DNA of 42,395 nucleotides from the NCBI GenBank assembly GCA_946623875.1, contig CAMORO010000014.1, positions 1-42,395 of the forward strand, written 5' to 3'. How positions within the stretch are numbered: position 1 is the first letter of the stretch; every line of letters starts with the position of its first letter. This stretch comes from an uncultured Lachnospiraceae bacterium (GTDB lineage: Bacteria; Bacillota; Clostridia; Lachnospirales; Lachnospiraceae). The notes beneath the pieces were generated by a model. That model had not been told where the DNA came from and did not search any database. It saw only the letters and a program-made list of their open reading frames with translations. The position numbers and the translations under genes were made by a program. Shown here in pieces: positions 34,282 through 42,388 of this stretch.

Positions 34282-36194
34282 TTATCGTTTCTCTTTCTTT
34301 TGCCGCTGTTAATCCTGTGTTTTTTATTATTCCTGTTATCTTTAAGCAGGTCGGCTTTGCTATCCTTAGTATGCTTCCTATCTTTATCTTCCTGTTCCTT
34401 CCGGGGTCTTGGCGGAATCAGGCATTCTTTCCCGTATCCTATAAGATCCGTTCTTCCGCTTTCGATCAACGCTTCTTTAACAAGTCCGTAGTTCTTCGGA
34501 TCCCTGTATTGGATCAGGGCTCTCTGCATTGCCTTGCGGTGTGGATTTCTCTCGACATATACCTTTTTCATGTCTCTGGGATCAAGTCCTGCGTAGTACA
34601 TAACGGTTGAGAGTGTCGACGGGGTAGGATAGAAATCCTGAACCTGCTCCGGCATATACCCCAGATCCCTTACATATTCGGCAAGCTGTATCGCATCCTT
34701 CATCGTTGAACCGGGATGAGAAGACATGAGATAAGGTATGGCATACTGTTTCCTGCCGGTCCTTTTGTTATACTCACCGTATTTCCTTAGAAAAGCTCTG
34801 TATACTTCATTTCCCGGCTTACCCATATATTTAAGGACATTATCGGATACATGCTCCGGCGCCACACGCAACTGGCCGCTTACATGATATTTCAACATCT
34901 CATTAAAAAATGTATCATCTTTATCCGCCATAAGATAATCAAACCTCACGCCCGATCTTATAAATACCTTCTTAACTCCTTCGATCCTTCTGAGCTTTCG
35001 AAGCAGTGACACATAATCGGAGTGATCTGCTCTTAAGTTCCCGCACGGTTTCGGATACAGACACTGTTTATCCCTGCAAACACCGTATTTTAGCTGTTTG
35101 TCACAGGAGGGATGACGGAAATCAGCAGTCGGACCTCCCACATCATGTATATATCCTTTAAAATGCGGATCCCCTGTCATCGCCGTAGCTTCTTTGATAA
35201 GGGACTCATGTGAACGCGTCTGGACTATCCTTCCCTGATGAAAGGTCAGGGCACAGAAGCTGCAGCCGCCGAAGCATCCCCTGTTGCTTGTAAGCGAGAA
35301 CCTGATCTCATTTATTGCGGGGATTCCTCCCATGTCTTCATATGCAGGATGGAAATCGTTCATAAACGGCAGTTCATAGACATCATCCATCTCCTGCGTC
35401 GTAAGAGGATATGACGGCGGGTTCTGTATCACATAAACACTGTGATCATACTCTTCTATAAGCGGCTTTGCCGTGAACGGATCCGTATTTTCATATTGTA
35501 TGGCAAAGGATTTCGCATATGCCTTTTTATCATTTTGCACTTGCGAATATGGCGGCAGAGTGATCCCGTCAACAACCTGTGCTGTAGTTCTTGATTTATA
35601 AACTGTTCCCCTTATATAAGTAATATCGGAAACGGCAATCCCGGCATTAAGAGCATCAGCAATCTCTATGGTCGATCTCTCTCCCATTCCGTAAGATAAA
35701 ATATCTGCCCCGGAATCAAGCAAAACAGAGCGTTTCATCGAATCCGACCAGTAATCATAATGTCCCATCCGCCGAAGAGATGCTTCTATGCCTCCGATCA
35801 TCACGGGAACATCCTTATATCTTTTTCGGATAAGGTTTCCATATACTATAACCGCACGATCCGGTCGAAGACCTGTCCGTCCTCCGGGTGAATAAGCATC
35901 CATGGAACGCTTCTTCTTATTTACGGTATAGTGATTTACCATTGAATCCATATTTCCGGCACTTACAAAGAAGCCAAGCCTTGGTTCACCCAGTACCGTT
36001 ATGCTGTCATCATCCTTCCAGTCCGGTTGCGCAATCATTCCTACCGTGTATCCGTGTGCCTCAAGTATCCGGCATATTATGGCATGACCGAAAGAGGGAT
36101 GATCCACATAGGCATCCCCACATACATAAACGAAATCCAGTTGCCTGATACCCCGTTTATCCATATCCTCTTTTGATACCGGTAAAAATGGCAT
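34278..36194 (-). CDS. YgiQ-family radical SAM protein
   Basis: Radical S-adenosylmethionine protein of about 638 residues. The N-terminal domain (MPFLPVSKEDMDKRG, GGIEASLRRMGHYDYWSD) is characteristic of the YgiQ/UPF0313 family. The cluster motif RGCFGGCSFC places C307, C311 and C314 for the 4Fe-4S cluster. The C-terminal tail is very basic (RKHTKDSKADLL to GKRKRNDK), suggesting RNA or nucleic-acid contact. The reaction is unknown for the family. I chose the ATG at 36194, preceded by GAGG at 8 nt and matching the family start; the frame opens at 36233. It sits 48 bp after the OGG-like gene and overlaps the NSS gene by 4 bp. Confidence 0.93.
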   Translation of the reverse strand: MPFLPVSKEDMDKRGIRQLDFVYVCGDAYVDHPSFGHAIICRILEAHGYTVGMIAQPDWKDDDSITVLGEPRLGFFVSAGNMDSMVNHYTVNKKKRSMDAYSPGGRTGLRPDRAVIVYGNLIRKRYKDVPVMIGGIEASLRRMGHYDYWSDSMKRSVLLDSGADILSYGMGERSTIEIADALNAGIAVSDITYIRGTVYKSRTTAQVVDGITLPPYSQVQNDKKAYAKSFAIQYENTDPFTAKPLIEEYDHSVYVIQNPPSYPLTTQEMDDVYELPFMNDFHPAYEDMGGIPAINEIRFSLTSNRGCFGGCSFCALTFHQGRIVQTRSHESLIKEATAMTGDPHFKGYIHDVGGPTADFRHPSCDKQLKYGVCRDKQCLYPKPCGNLRADHSDYVSLLRKLRRIEGVKKVFIRSGVRFDYLMADKDDTFFNEMLKYHVSGQLRVAPEHVSDNVLKYMGKPGNEVYRAFLRKYGEYNKRTGRKQYAIPYLMSSHPGSTMKDAIQLAEYVRDLGYMPEQVQDFYPTPSTLSTVMYYAGLDPRDMKKVYVERNPHRKAMQRALIQYRDPKNYGLVKEALIESGRTDLIGYGKECLIPPRPRKEQEDKDRKHTKDSKADLLKDNRNNKKHRINSGKRKRNDK

Positions 36195-36242
36195 ATGTCC
36201 AGCCTCTTTTGCAGTTGCACAGATCGTACCCAATATTCAGAG

Positions 36243-37052
36243 TCATTCCGAAGAATTCGTCTTGTAATAGAACATGAACTGTTGGATTATCCCGTTGTAT
36301 CCTCTGTAACGTTCGAAGTCATACCCTTTTGGATAATATGTATTCAATATCTGCCTGATATGGGTATCTATGGGGAAAGCGTCAATATGATGAAGTCCAA
36401 ACAGGCAAATACAGGCAGCTACCTTATTTCCTATTCCTTTAAACGTCTTAAGTTCTGACATAGCTTCACTGTTGTCCATCCTGTTAAGCCTGTCCGGGAA
36501 ATCCGGATGTGTGTCAGCGTATTCATACATATCCGCCAGATATATGTCCCTGTATCCAAGACCAAGTTCCCGGTCTTCAAAAAACTCTCTGTCTATCTCG
36601 CCCGGCTTGGGAAACCGGTATTTTCCTGCAGGAGCCCGGCCTGTTACAGGAAGTGCTGCCTTATTGCATATCGCTTCTATACTGTTCCTAATACGCTTAA
36701 TATTGTTATTCTGTGATATAATGAAAGAAATGACAGTTTCCCACAATTCCTGCTTTAATACCCTGATTCCATGACCGTAATGATATGCTTCCTTAAGATA
36801 TTCATCCCCGGAACCTGTAATGGCTCTTCCTATTGAAGTATAATCCGTTTCGATATCAAGATACGGTGCCCATATCCTTTCCCACTCATCCTCATCACAG
36901 CTTAGCAAAAACCCTCTTCCATCCTGTCTTATCTCAATATATCTGTCATAAGCTATGATACCGTAAACACCTTCCCTAAGTCTGTTCCATCTGAAGCACT
37001 GTCCGCTGTCCGCTATTTTCCCCGGATCAAAGTTGTTTATCTCTATATACAT
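36243..37052 (-). CDS. 8-oxoguanine DNA glycosylase (OGG1-type, HhH-GPD)
   Basis: Removes 8-oxoguanine from DNA and likely nicks by beta-lyase. The 269-residue protein has an N-terminal TBP-like domain (DSGQCFRWNRLREGVY matches the OGG family) and a helix-hairpin-helix GPD domain. It carries catalytic K210 in FKGIGNKVAACICLFGL and D229 in HIDAFPIDTHIRQIL. ISQNNNIKRI is the conserved damage-site loop. AGGA lies 8 nt before the ATG, which is 3 bp after the stop of the small upstream gene, so the two are probably coupled. Confidence 0.94.
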   Translation of the reverse strand: MYIEINNFDPGKIADSGQCFRWNRLREGVYGIIAYDRYIEIRQDGRGFLLSCDEDEWERIWAPYLDIETDYTSIGRAITGSGDEYLKEAYHYGHGIRVLKQELWETVISFIISQNNNIKRIRNSIEAICNKAALPVTGRAPAGKYRFPKPGEIDREFFEDRELGLGYRDIYLADMYEYADTHPDFPDRLNRMDNSEAMSELKTFKGIGNKVAACICLFGLHHIDAFPIDTHIRQILNTYYPKGYDFERYRGYNGIIQQFMFYYKTNSSE

Positions 37053-37055
37053 CGT

Positions 37056-37304
37056 TTAATTCCTACCTGTATACGACTTAAGAGGATTAACCTTCTTGGC
37101 TTCTTCAATAATGTCATCCCTGTTATCAGACAGATATTCTTCTATTTCTTTAATTTCTTCTTTTGTAAAACCGTTACTGGATGTGATCTTACAGTCAGGG
37201 ATCGATCCTTCCGCATATTTGTCCTTATCACTGAAATATACGCATATCCTTTTTTTATCGCCCTTTCCGACAAGTCCCGAGACCAGCATGTTCATCTGCC
37301 TCAT
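37056..37304 (-). CDS. Small conserved hypothetical protein, 82 aa
   Basis: Unrecognised family. The product starts MRQMNMLVSGLVGKGDKKRI and contains CVYFSDKDKYAEGSIPDCKI and a charged helical C-terminus (TKEEIKEIEEYLSDNRDDII). No membrane segment. I chose the ATG at 37304 because GGGTGAT, a good match to the 16S tail, precedes it; the ATG at 37316 has its purine run touching the codon. It probably heads the operon with the OGG-type glycosylase, YgiQ-like protein and NSS transporter. A long palindrome (37326-37365) lies just upstream. Confidence 0.75.
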   Translation of the reverse strand: MRQMNMLVSGLVGKGDKKRICVYFSDKDKYAEGSIPDCKITSSNGFTKEEIKEIEEYLSDNRDDIIEEAKKVNPLKSYTGRN

Positions 37305-37325
37305 ATAATCACCCATCCTTTTTAT

Positions 37326-37365
37326 TATAGAATAGCGAATTTCTGATGAAATCCACTATTCTATA
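37326..37365. repeat. Long interrupted palindrome upstream of the OGG operon
   Basis: Outer arms TATAGAATAG (37326-37335) and CTATTCTATA (37356-37365), a symmetric 3-nt interruption, then inner arms ATTTC (37339-37343) and GAAAT (37348-37352) around TGAT. A TATAAT (37324-37329) on the minus strand overlaps the outer arm. It could be an operator over a promoter or a leader hairpin. Confidence 0.55.
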
Positions 37366-37443
37366 GTTAACATACCATAAATGACAAGGTTTTACAAACT
37401 TCCCTTCATTTGGTTATGGCTGCCCTTGAATTAAACGGTAAAA

Positions 37444-38508
37444 ATGGTTAGAATGATATTCATGCAGAGCTTTAAACACTATTCAAAACAGATCATACAA
37501 TGGGGAACCGCCCTGACGGTCTCTTTTATCATAATGAATATCCTGTGCTTTGCCTTCTACAATCCCTGTCAGGAACTTATAAGGGAACATGGGGCCACTA
37601 CGGGCTTTCTTCTGCCGGGATCACACGGAGTATACGGTATGGAGGGATACTGTATAGCCAATATAGATGAAAAAGGCTATGTTAACCGTGATCTTCCAAG
37701 GGCTGATTCTTATTATGTTGTTGCGGGAGCTTCTCATACCGAAGGATTATTCCTTCCGCTCAAGCAGCGTTACAGCGACATCCTAAACGGTATGCTGGGT
37801 CCTGACAACGAATTGCGTATTTATAACATAGGAAGAAGCGGTAACTTCTTCTCTGTAGTTCTGCAGCATCTTGACGGTATACTGGGCGAATTTCCCGATG
37901 CAGACGGAATAATAATCGAAACCGATACTCTTACCTATGATACCAAGGCTCTTTATGATTCTCAGACACAGACGGGTTACGATCCCTCTGAAACGGCTTC
38001 ATCCGTCCTCCTTAATCTGACGGACAGACAGCGCTTCTCCATGAAGGTTAAACAGTACCTGCCGCTAATGAGGGAACTCCACAAGCAATTCCTTACTTAC
38101 AGGACCATGTCACGGGAGGATACTCCGTCCGACATACTCGATCCCGATTTCTGGGCAGGGGAATATGCAGGGGGCTACAGTGATGCCCTCGATTCACTGA
38201 TGGCTTTTATAAGAAGTAAGACCGACAAACAGATCATAATCCTTTATCATCCTGCCGTTTCCATAGAAAAAGACGGAAGCATGAAGCTTCTGTCCAACGG
38301 AGCGGAGCCTTATTACAGGGAAATATGCGCTAAATACGCTATTGATTTTGTTGATATGTCCGGGCCTTATGAGGAAGCCTATTATAAAGATCACACGGTT
38401 CCTTACGGCTTTTTCAACACTACCATGGGTACAGGTCATACCAACCGCACCGCACACAGGATGATGGCAGAGGAACTGTATAAAGTAATATCCGTCAGAC
38501 AGGATTAG
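37444..38508 (+). CDS. Membrane-anchored SGNH/GDSL-like protein, acyltransferase partner
   Basis: The 354-residue protein has one N-terminal membrane segment (about 18-40) and an extracytoplasmic SGNH-like domain. It shows block I GASHTEG (95-101, S97), an IGRSGN stretch as possible block II, and a C-terminal GHTNRTAHRMMAEEL with the catalytic-type histidine. It is followed by an MBOAT gene after 50 bp, the arrangement of AlgI/AlgJ- or PatA/PatB-like systems that O-acylate exopolysaccharide or cell-wall polymers. The acceptor is unknown. The start is uncertain: ATGs at 37444, 37453 and 37462 are possible and none has a strong ribosome site. Confidence 0.8.
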   Translation: MVRMIFMQSFKHYSKQIIQWGTALTVSFIIMNILCFAFYNPCQELIREHGATTGFLLPGSHGVYGMEGYCIANIDEKGYVNRDLPRADSYYVVAGASHTEGLFLPLKQRYSDILNGMLGPDNELRIYNIGRSGNFFSVVLQHLDGILGEFPDADGIIIETDTLTYDTKALYDSQTQTGYDPSETASSVLLNLTDRQRFSMKVKQYLPLMRELHKQFLTYRTMSREDTPSDILDPDFWAGEYAGGYSDALDSLMAFIRSKTDKQIIILYHPAVSIEKDGSMKLLSNGAEPYYREICAKYAIDFVDMSGPYEEAYYKDHTVPYGFFNTTMGTGHTNRTAHRMMAEELYKVISVRQD

Positions 38509-38558
38509 TCAGGATATTTACCTGTTATTTACACTTTTAGATTTTATCGGGAGACATT

Positions 38559-39941
38559 ATGTCATTTTTATCAGTTAAATTCATAATTCTGATAACTTTC
38601 CTTTTGATCTCATTGCATTTTATACGCAACAAAACAACAGAACGTATGATCCTGCTTGCCTCAAGTTACTTGTTCTATGGCAGCTTTGACCTTACCATGC
38701 TTGCCGTACTTATCTGTCTGTCCGTATTTACATGGATCGGCGGATATATGCTGAATAAGGCACAAAAAGACGGCAGACCGAAGACAGCGCGGATCATCTG
38801 CCTGTCCTGCATCGCAGTCCAGACCTTCATTCTTATGTTCTTCAAATTCGCAGGCCTCTTTCCCATGCCGGTCGGCCTGTCCTTCTACATGCTCCAGGCA
38901 ATAAGCTTTCTTGCAGACAATTACCGGGGAGAGCTGAGTGAATTCCCTTCTCTTCTTGATACTCTTGTATATATAGGATTCTTCCCTCAGATAGTATCCG
39001 GACCGATAGTTAAGGCTAAGGATTTCATACCCCAGCTTAATTCACGTAAAAAGCTTGATACAGCGCGTTTATCCTACGGTATTCAGTTGTTCGCTCTCGG
39101 AGCTTTCATGAAGCTTGTCATGGCTGACAGGCTTGCGGTTTCGGTTGACAGTGTATATTCCGCTCCGCTTGCTTACAGCGGACTCAGCCTGTTCTTTGCT
39201 TCCGTAGGATATTCATTACAGCTTCTGTTTGATTTTGCGGGATATTCCAATATGGCCATTGGTGTCGCATGGCTATTGGGATATGACCTTGGCAGGAATT
39301 TCAACCTGCCATATCTGTCATCCGATCCGTCGGATTTCTGGAAGCGCTGGCATATAAGCCTGTCCACATGGTTAAGGGATTATGTTTATATTCCTCTTGG
39401 CGGAAGCAGAAAGGGCAGGATCCGAACTTATATTAATATCTTTATTACCATGCTGGTAAGCGGGCTGTGGCACGGATCAACCCTGAATTTCCTTATATGG
39501 GGTGCTATCCACGGACTATGGCAGGTTGTACACCGCATCATTAAAGATATGGGATTATCAGAAGTATCCGGATCCGCCAATGACCAGACCTATCCTAAGG
39601 TACGGACAAAACATTATATATCCGTCGCCCTGTGCTTCCTTGCGGTTAACTTCCTGTGGATACCCTTCCATGCCGAAACCCTGTCGGATACCATGACTGT
39701 TATATCAGGGATAATGACCCTGCAGCCGGGAATTTCATATTTCTATGTATATACCTTCATATTTGGCGCGATCCTTCTCGTTGTCCAGCTTATTGCCGTG
39801 CGCCTATGTAACGGTAACGACCCCTTTAAACCCCTTCCTCTTAACAAAATGTACGGCAAGATCCTCTTCTGCTGTTTCCTTATTGCGATCGCAATGTTTG
39901 CATATTTCGGCAACGGAGCTTTTATCTATGCAAAGTTTTAA
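38559..39941 (+). CDS. MBOAT-family O-acyltransferase (AlgI-like)
   Basis: Polytopic membrane protein of 460 residues that should pass an acyl group across the membrane to an extracellular carbohydrate. The MBOAT signature is clear: PVGLSFYMLQAISFLADNYR, GFFPQIVSGPIVKAKDFIPQ, SDFWKRWHISLSTWLRDYVY and IPLGGSRKGR. The active-site histidine H305 is in SGLWHGSTLNFLIWG, with H265 in the preceding motif. GGGAGA lies 5-6 nt before the ATG. It works with the SGNH-like protein just upstream. A 31-codon ORF overlaps its last codons. Confidence 0.95.
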   Translation: MSFLSVKFIILITFLLISLHFIRNKTTERMILLASSYLFYGSFDLTMLAVLICLSVFTWIGGYMLNKAQKDGRPKTARIICLSCIAVQTFILMFFKFAGLFPMPVGLSFYMLQAISFLADNYRGELSEFPSLLDTLVYIGFFPQIVSGPIVKAKDFIPQLNSRKKLDTARLSYGIQLFALGAFMKLVMADRLAVSVDSVYSAPLAYSGLSLFFASVGYSLQLLFDFAGYSNMAIGVAWLLGYDLGRNFNLPYLSSDPSDFWKRWHISLSTWLRDYVYIPLGGSRKGRIRTYINIFITMLVSGLWHGSTLNFLIWGAIHGLWQVVHRIIKDMGLSEVSGSANDQTYPKVRTKHYISVALCFLAVNFLWIPFHAETLSDTMTVISGIMTLQPGISYFYVYTFIFGAILLVVQLIAVRLCNGNDPFKPLPLNKMYGKILFCCFLIAIAMFAYFGNGAFIYAKF

Positions 39942-40023
39942 GCATGTTCCTATCGTCCCACCGGACTTATATATTACTGACTACTCCGATTTAGACAAGG
40001 CAAGAGTGAAGATTTATTTATGA
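39928..40023 (+). CDS. Possible 31-aa ORF overlapping the MBOAT 3' end
   Basis: ATG within the last MBOAT codons, with GGAG about 9 nt upstream, ending in TGA at 40021-40023. It begins MQSFKHVPIVPPDLYITDYS. Its first six residues, MQSFKH, equal the sequence starting at codon 7 of the SGNH-like gene, with different synonymous codons at most positions. It could be a real micro-protein, the truncated start of a lost gene, or chance. Confidence 0.25.
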   Translation: MQSFKHVPIVPPDLYITDYSDLDKARVKIYL

Positions 40024-40761
40024 ACAGGTCCTAAACTGCATCAGTTCCTCAGGTGTACCGAGAACATGAACCTTGTCGGGATCGATATCCGAAATATATA
40101 TATCCCCACCCTTGCTTAACAGATAATCATACAGAGGAGCCACGTATTTCTCTCCGTTTACCAACTCTCTGTTCTTATCTTTGTAATATTCGTTATACAG
40201 TTCCTCATACAGACCACAGGTTTTGAAATAGTAGGCACCCAGAGTGCAGTGATCCGAAATCCTCTTTTTTTCCTTTATCTCTGCCACTTTGCCTTCTTCA
40301 TCAAGTCTTACAAAGCTCCAATGATCGCCTGCTGCCTTAAAGCAGGGAATGAATCCGTCACCCCTGAGCTCCTTACTGTTCATCTCACCTGCTTCCACGT
40401 AGGTATCGATATTGTATATAAGAAGGGAATGCTCCTTATCCCAGTACTTACCGGCAAGCATTGCCGTTGTAGCCTGTCCGTCTGTAAGATAATCCAGCAG
40501 GATTATCCTCGGCTCATCTATCAAAAGTTCCCTGCATTTTTTCTTTATAAAGGCTTCAACATCATTGTTTTCATCCTTCATGGCTATGAAAACGTATTTA
40601 TCCGCCATATCCCTGTAACCTTCAAGGCTTATCATGGACCACTCAAAAAGTGTCTTTCCTTTGACCTCTATCATATATTTCGGAACCGTATATCCGACCT
40701 TTCTGAATCTTGAACCAAGACCGCCCATTGTGATCACTATATCTATACATCTGCTCATCAT
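40018..40761 (-). CDS. Sugar-nucleotide-type nucleotidyltransferase
   Basis: Cytoplasmic GT-A-fold protein of 247 residues. The N-terminal IVITMGGLGSRFRKVGYTVP followed by KYMIEVKGKTL is the NTP-binding signature of glucose-1-phosphate thymidylyl/uridylyl-type enzymes. LIYNIDTYVEAGEM holds the metal-binding acidic residue, and KEKKRISDHCTLGAYYF matches the typical core. It probably activates a sugar phosphate for capsule or cell-wall glycan; the substrate is not evident. I chose the ATG at 40761 (or the adjacent 40758); the frame runs to a TTG at 40830. The ribosome site (AGGG, 11 nt) is modest. It converges on the MBOAT gene. Confidence 0.88.
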   Translation of the reverse strand: MMSRCIDIVITMGGLGSRFRKVGYTVPKYMIEVKGKTLFEWSMISLEGYRDMADKYVFIAMKDENNDVEAFIKKKCRELLIDEPRIILLDYLTDGQATTAMLAGKYWDKEHSLLIYNIDTYVEAGEMNSKELRGDGFIPCFKAAGDHWSFVRLDEEGKVAEIKEKKRISDHCTLGAYYFKTCGLYEELYNEYYKDKNRELVNGEKYVAPLYDYLLSKGGDIYISDIDPDKVHVLGTPEELMQFRTCS

Positions 40762-40777
40762 ATTATTTTCTACCCTG

Positions 40778-40960
40778 TCAAAATCCTTCCCTGAATCTAT
40801 CCTGTCCTTTATTCTCTTCTCTGCTCTCAAGAAACATCCCTGCCGTATACCATGAATGTGTATTCTTCACCTGAAACATTTTCTTATAAAGTCCAAAATA
40901 GCTCAGGCTTTCACGCAGATAATCATTCAAATTAAACCAACTTACTTTTCCATGCAGCAA
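40778..40960 (-). other. Possible gene remnant or small ORF before the nucleotidyltransferase
   Basis: Open frame between the hypoxanthine-glycosylase gene and the nucleotidyltransferase, overlapping the former by 29 bp. It encodes NLNDYLRESLSYFGLYKKMF followed by QVKNTHSWYTAGMFLESREE, a plausible protein-like composition. There is no convincing start codon or ribosome site (only a TTG), so it may be the 3' remnant of a gene once upstream of the nucleotidyltransferase, or chance. Confidence 0.2.
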
Positions 40961-41408
40961 TCAGTTTTTCCAACGTCCATGCCGCATTTGCCGGACTTGT
41001 TGACGGAAGGCATACAGCCTCACGTCCGATCACATCTTTCGTAAATTTATTGTAATACTTCTCTGCCGTCTTTCCGTTTACAAATATCTTTTTTATATCT
41101 GCCGAATCCAGAATATGCGAAAGGTCATTGGGAATCACCTCTTTGATCGTCGAATCCGCTGATCCTTCGATCTTACAGGCTCCTATGACATCCCAGACGG
41201 CTATATTATTTTGCTTCAGAAACTCTTTCTTCTGAGCTATACTCTGCGGCACTTCCTGATCAAAAACCGCTGCCATCACTTTCCAGAACCGGTTCATTGG
41301 ATGCCCATAGAAAAACATCTGCTCTCTGGACTTTACCGACGGAAAGCTTCCCAGAATAAGTATCTTTGAATTCTTATCAAAAAACGGTGGTATCGGATGA
41401 TAGATCAT
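40932..41408 (-). CDS. Hypoxanthine-DNA glycosylase (uracil-DNA glycosylase superfamily)
   Basis: Removes deaminated adenine (hypoxanthine) from DNA. The 158-residue protein shows motif I LILGSFPSVKSREQMFFYGH plus PMNRFWKVM and motif II LPSTSPANAAW, the pattern of the DNA-deoxyinosine glycosylase family. GGAGAAG lies a few nt before the ATG. It is the second DNA-repair glycosylase in the window, with an unrelated fold to the OGG-type enzyme at 36243-37052. Confidence 0.92.
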   Translation of the reverse strand: MIYHPIPPFFDKNSKILILGSFPSVKSREQMFFYGHPMNRFWKVMAAVFDQEVPQSIAQKKEFLKQNNIAVWDVIGACKIEGSADSTIKEVIPNDLSHILDSADIKKIFVNGKTAEKYYNKFTKDVIGREAVCLPSTSPANAAWTLEKLIAAWKSKLV

Positions 41409-41562
41409 ATTCTTCTCCGGTCTGTTGTCTGAAACATCTCTGAATCTGACTTGCTGAATTCAGTAAAATCTTTTTATTGTTAAATTCGGGTCTTTCCATT
41501 TTAATTTTCCACTTATGCTTTTTCTTTGTGTGCCGTAACAATATTATCAATCAGAATACTAT

Positions 41563-42057
41563 TCATAGCTCACACACCATAATATATTCTTCTGCATTTT
41601 CATCGACCGTCTTAAACCCTACATTCTGATACATCTTTACGGCATAGTTGGCCTTCTGCACCGCCAGTGAAGCCCGTTTATATCCTTTTTCTTTAAGAAG
41701 TCCCAGCATTTCCTTCATGAGTTTCGTTCCGATACCCTGCCCACGATATTCTTTATTAAGAGATATGGCAAATGACGGGGTTTCATAATCCACATGGCCA
41801 TAATCATTCATGATCCTGGTCCAGACAGCGCCGACTACCTTTCCATCATTTTCCGCTACTAATGAAAAGTCCGCTTTTCCGGCTCCAAAGTCTTCATAGT
41901 AAAGCTTAAGCTCCGGCTGGTCTATGATTTCCCTGGCTGGTGGCTCCACACCCTCCGGAATGAAGATCGCCTCATACAGGAAATCTCTAAGCAGCTCCGT
42001 CTCATTCTTTTGGAGCGGACGAATGACATAATTCCCATCTGTTTTCTCCGGTTTCAT
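41563..42057 (-). CDS. GNAT-family N-acetyltransferase
   Basis: Transfers acetyl from acetyl-CoA to an amine; the acceptor is unknown. The 164-residue protein has the acetyl-CoA loop NKEYRGQGIGTKLMKEMLGL and the C-terminal motif ASLAVQKANYAVKMYQNVGF. The frame runs back to 42225, but that extension is Cys/Lys-rich and unlike the family. I chose the ATG at 42057 (MKPEKTDGNYVIRPL), with GTGGAAATGA about 6 nt upstream as a modest ribosome site. A stretch of about 150 bp with short tandem repeats precedes it. Confidence 0.9.
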   Translation of the reverse strand: MKPEKTDGNYVIRPLQKNETELLRDFLYEAIFIPEGVEPPAREIIDQPELKLYYEDFGAGKADFSLVAENDGKVVGAVWTRIMNDYGHVDYETPSFAISLNKEYRGQGIGTKLMKEMLGLLKEKGYKRASLAVQKANYAVKMYQNVGFKTVDENAEEYIMVCEL

Positions 42058-42140
42058 AATATCATTTCCACTTATCCTTCCCTCTTTTATCGAATTATCG
42101 GGTGGGCTTGCGAATTTCCCGGTTGCTCTCCCATTTTTTT

Positions 42141-42175
42141 TACGACATCCATTGTGACATTTATTGCGACATTTA
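42141..42175. repeat. Short tandem repeat
   Basis: Two 12-bp units, TTGTGACATTTA (42152-42163) and TTGCGACATTTA (42164-42175), differ by one base and are preceded by a partial third unit (ACGACATCCA). It lies upstream of the acetyltransferase gene. Confidence 0.6.
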
Positions 42176-42205
42176 TCAATTTCTATTTTATACCGTAATT
42201 GTTCT

Positions 42206-42388
42206 TTATTTCCTATAAAGCGCAATTTGCGCTTTAAATTGCGCTAAAAAGCTTTCAACAGAATTCCATTGAAAGCCTTTTGATGCTGTTTTATGTTGAT
42301 TATAAGCCGCTGAGTACAATTTAAGCTCCATTGTATTAAGCCCGAATAGGTTAATATTCGGTGTATAAATCATGGTTTTCGTATTCAT
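42206..42388 (-). CDS. Possible small ORF, 60 aa, at the window edge
   Basis: Frame from an ATG at 42388, with GGAGAAT directly before it at the end of the window, so the start may lie further upstream. It encodes MNTKTMIYTPNINLFGLN and ends SFLAQFKAQIALYRK. No family is recognised. Its 3' end contains the palindrome at 42217-42235. It may be a partial gene, a remnant or chance. Confidence 0.3.
   Translation of the reverse strand: MNTKTMIYTPNINLFGLNTMELKLYSAAYNQHKTASKGFQWNSVESFLAQFKAQIALYRK
42217..42235. repeat. Palindrome with 9-bp arms
   Basis: AAAGCGCAA (42217-42225), one central T, TTGCGCTTT (42227-42235). A further partial copy, AATTGCGCT, follows at 42237-42245. On the minus strand it lies just before the stop of the 60-aa ORF and could act as a terminator or protein-binding site. 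Confidence 0.5.
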
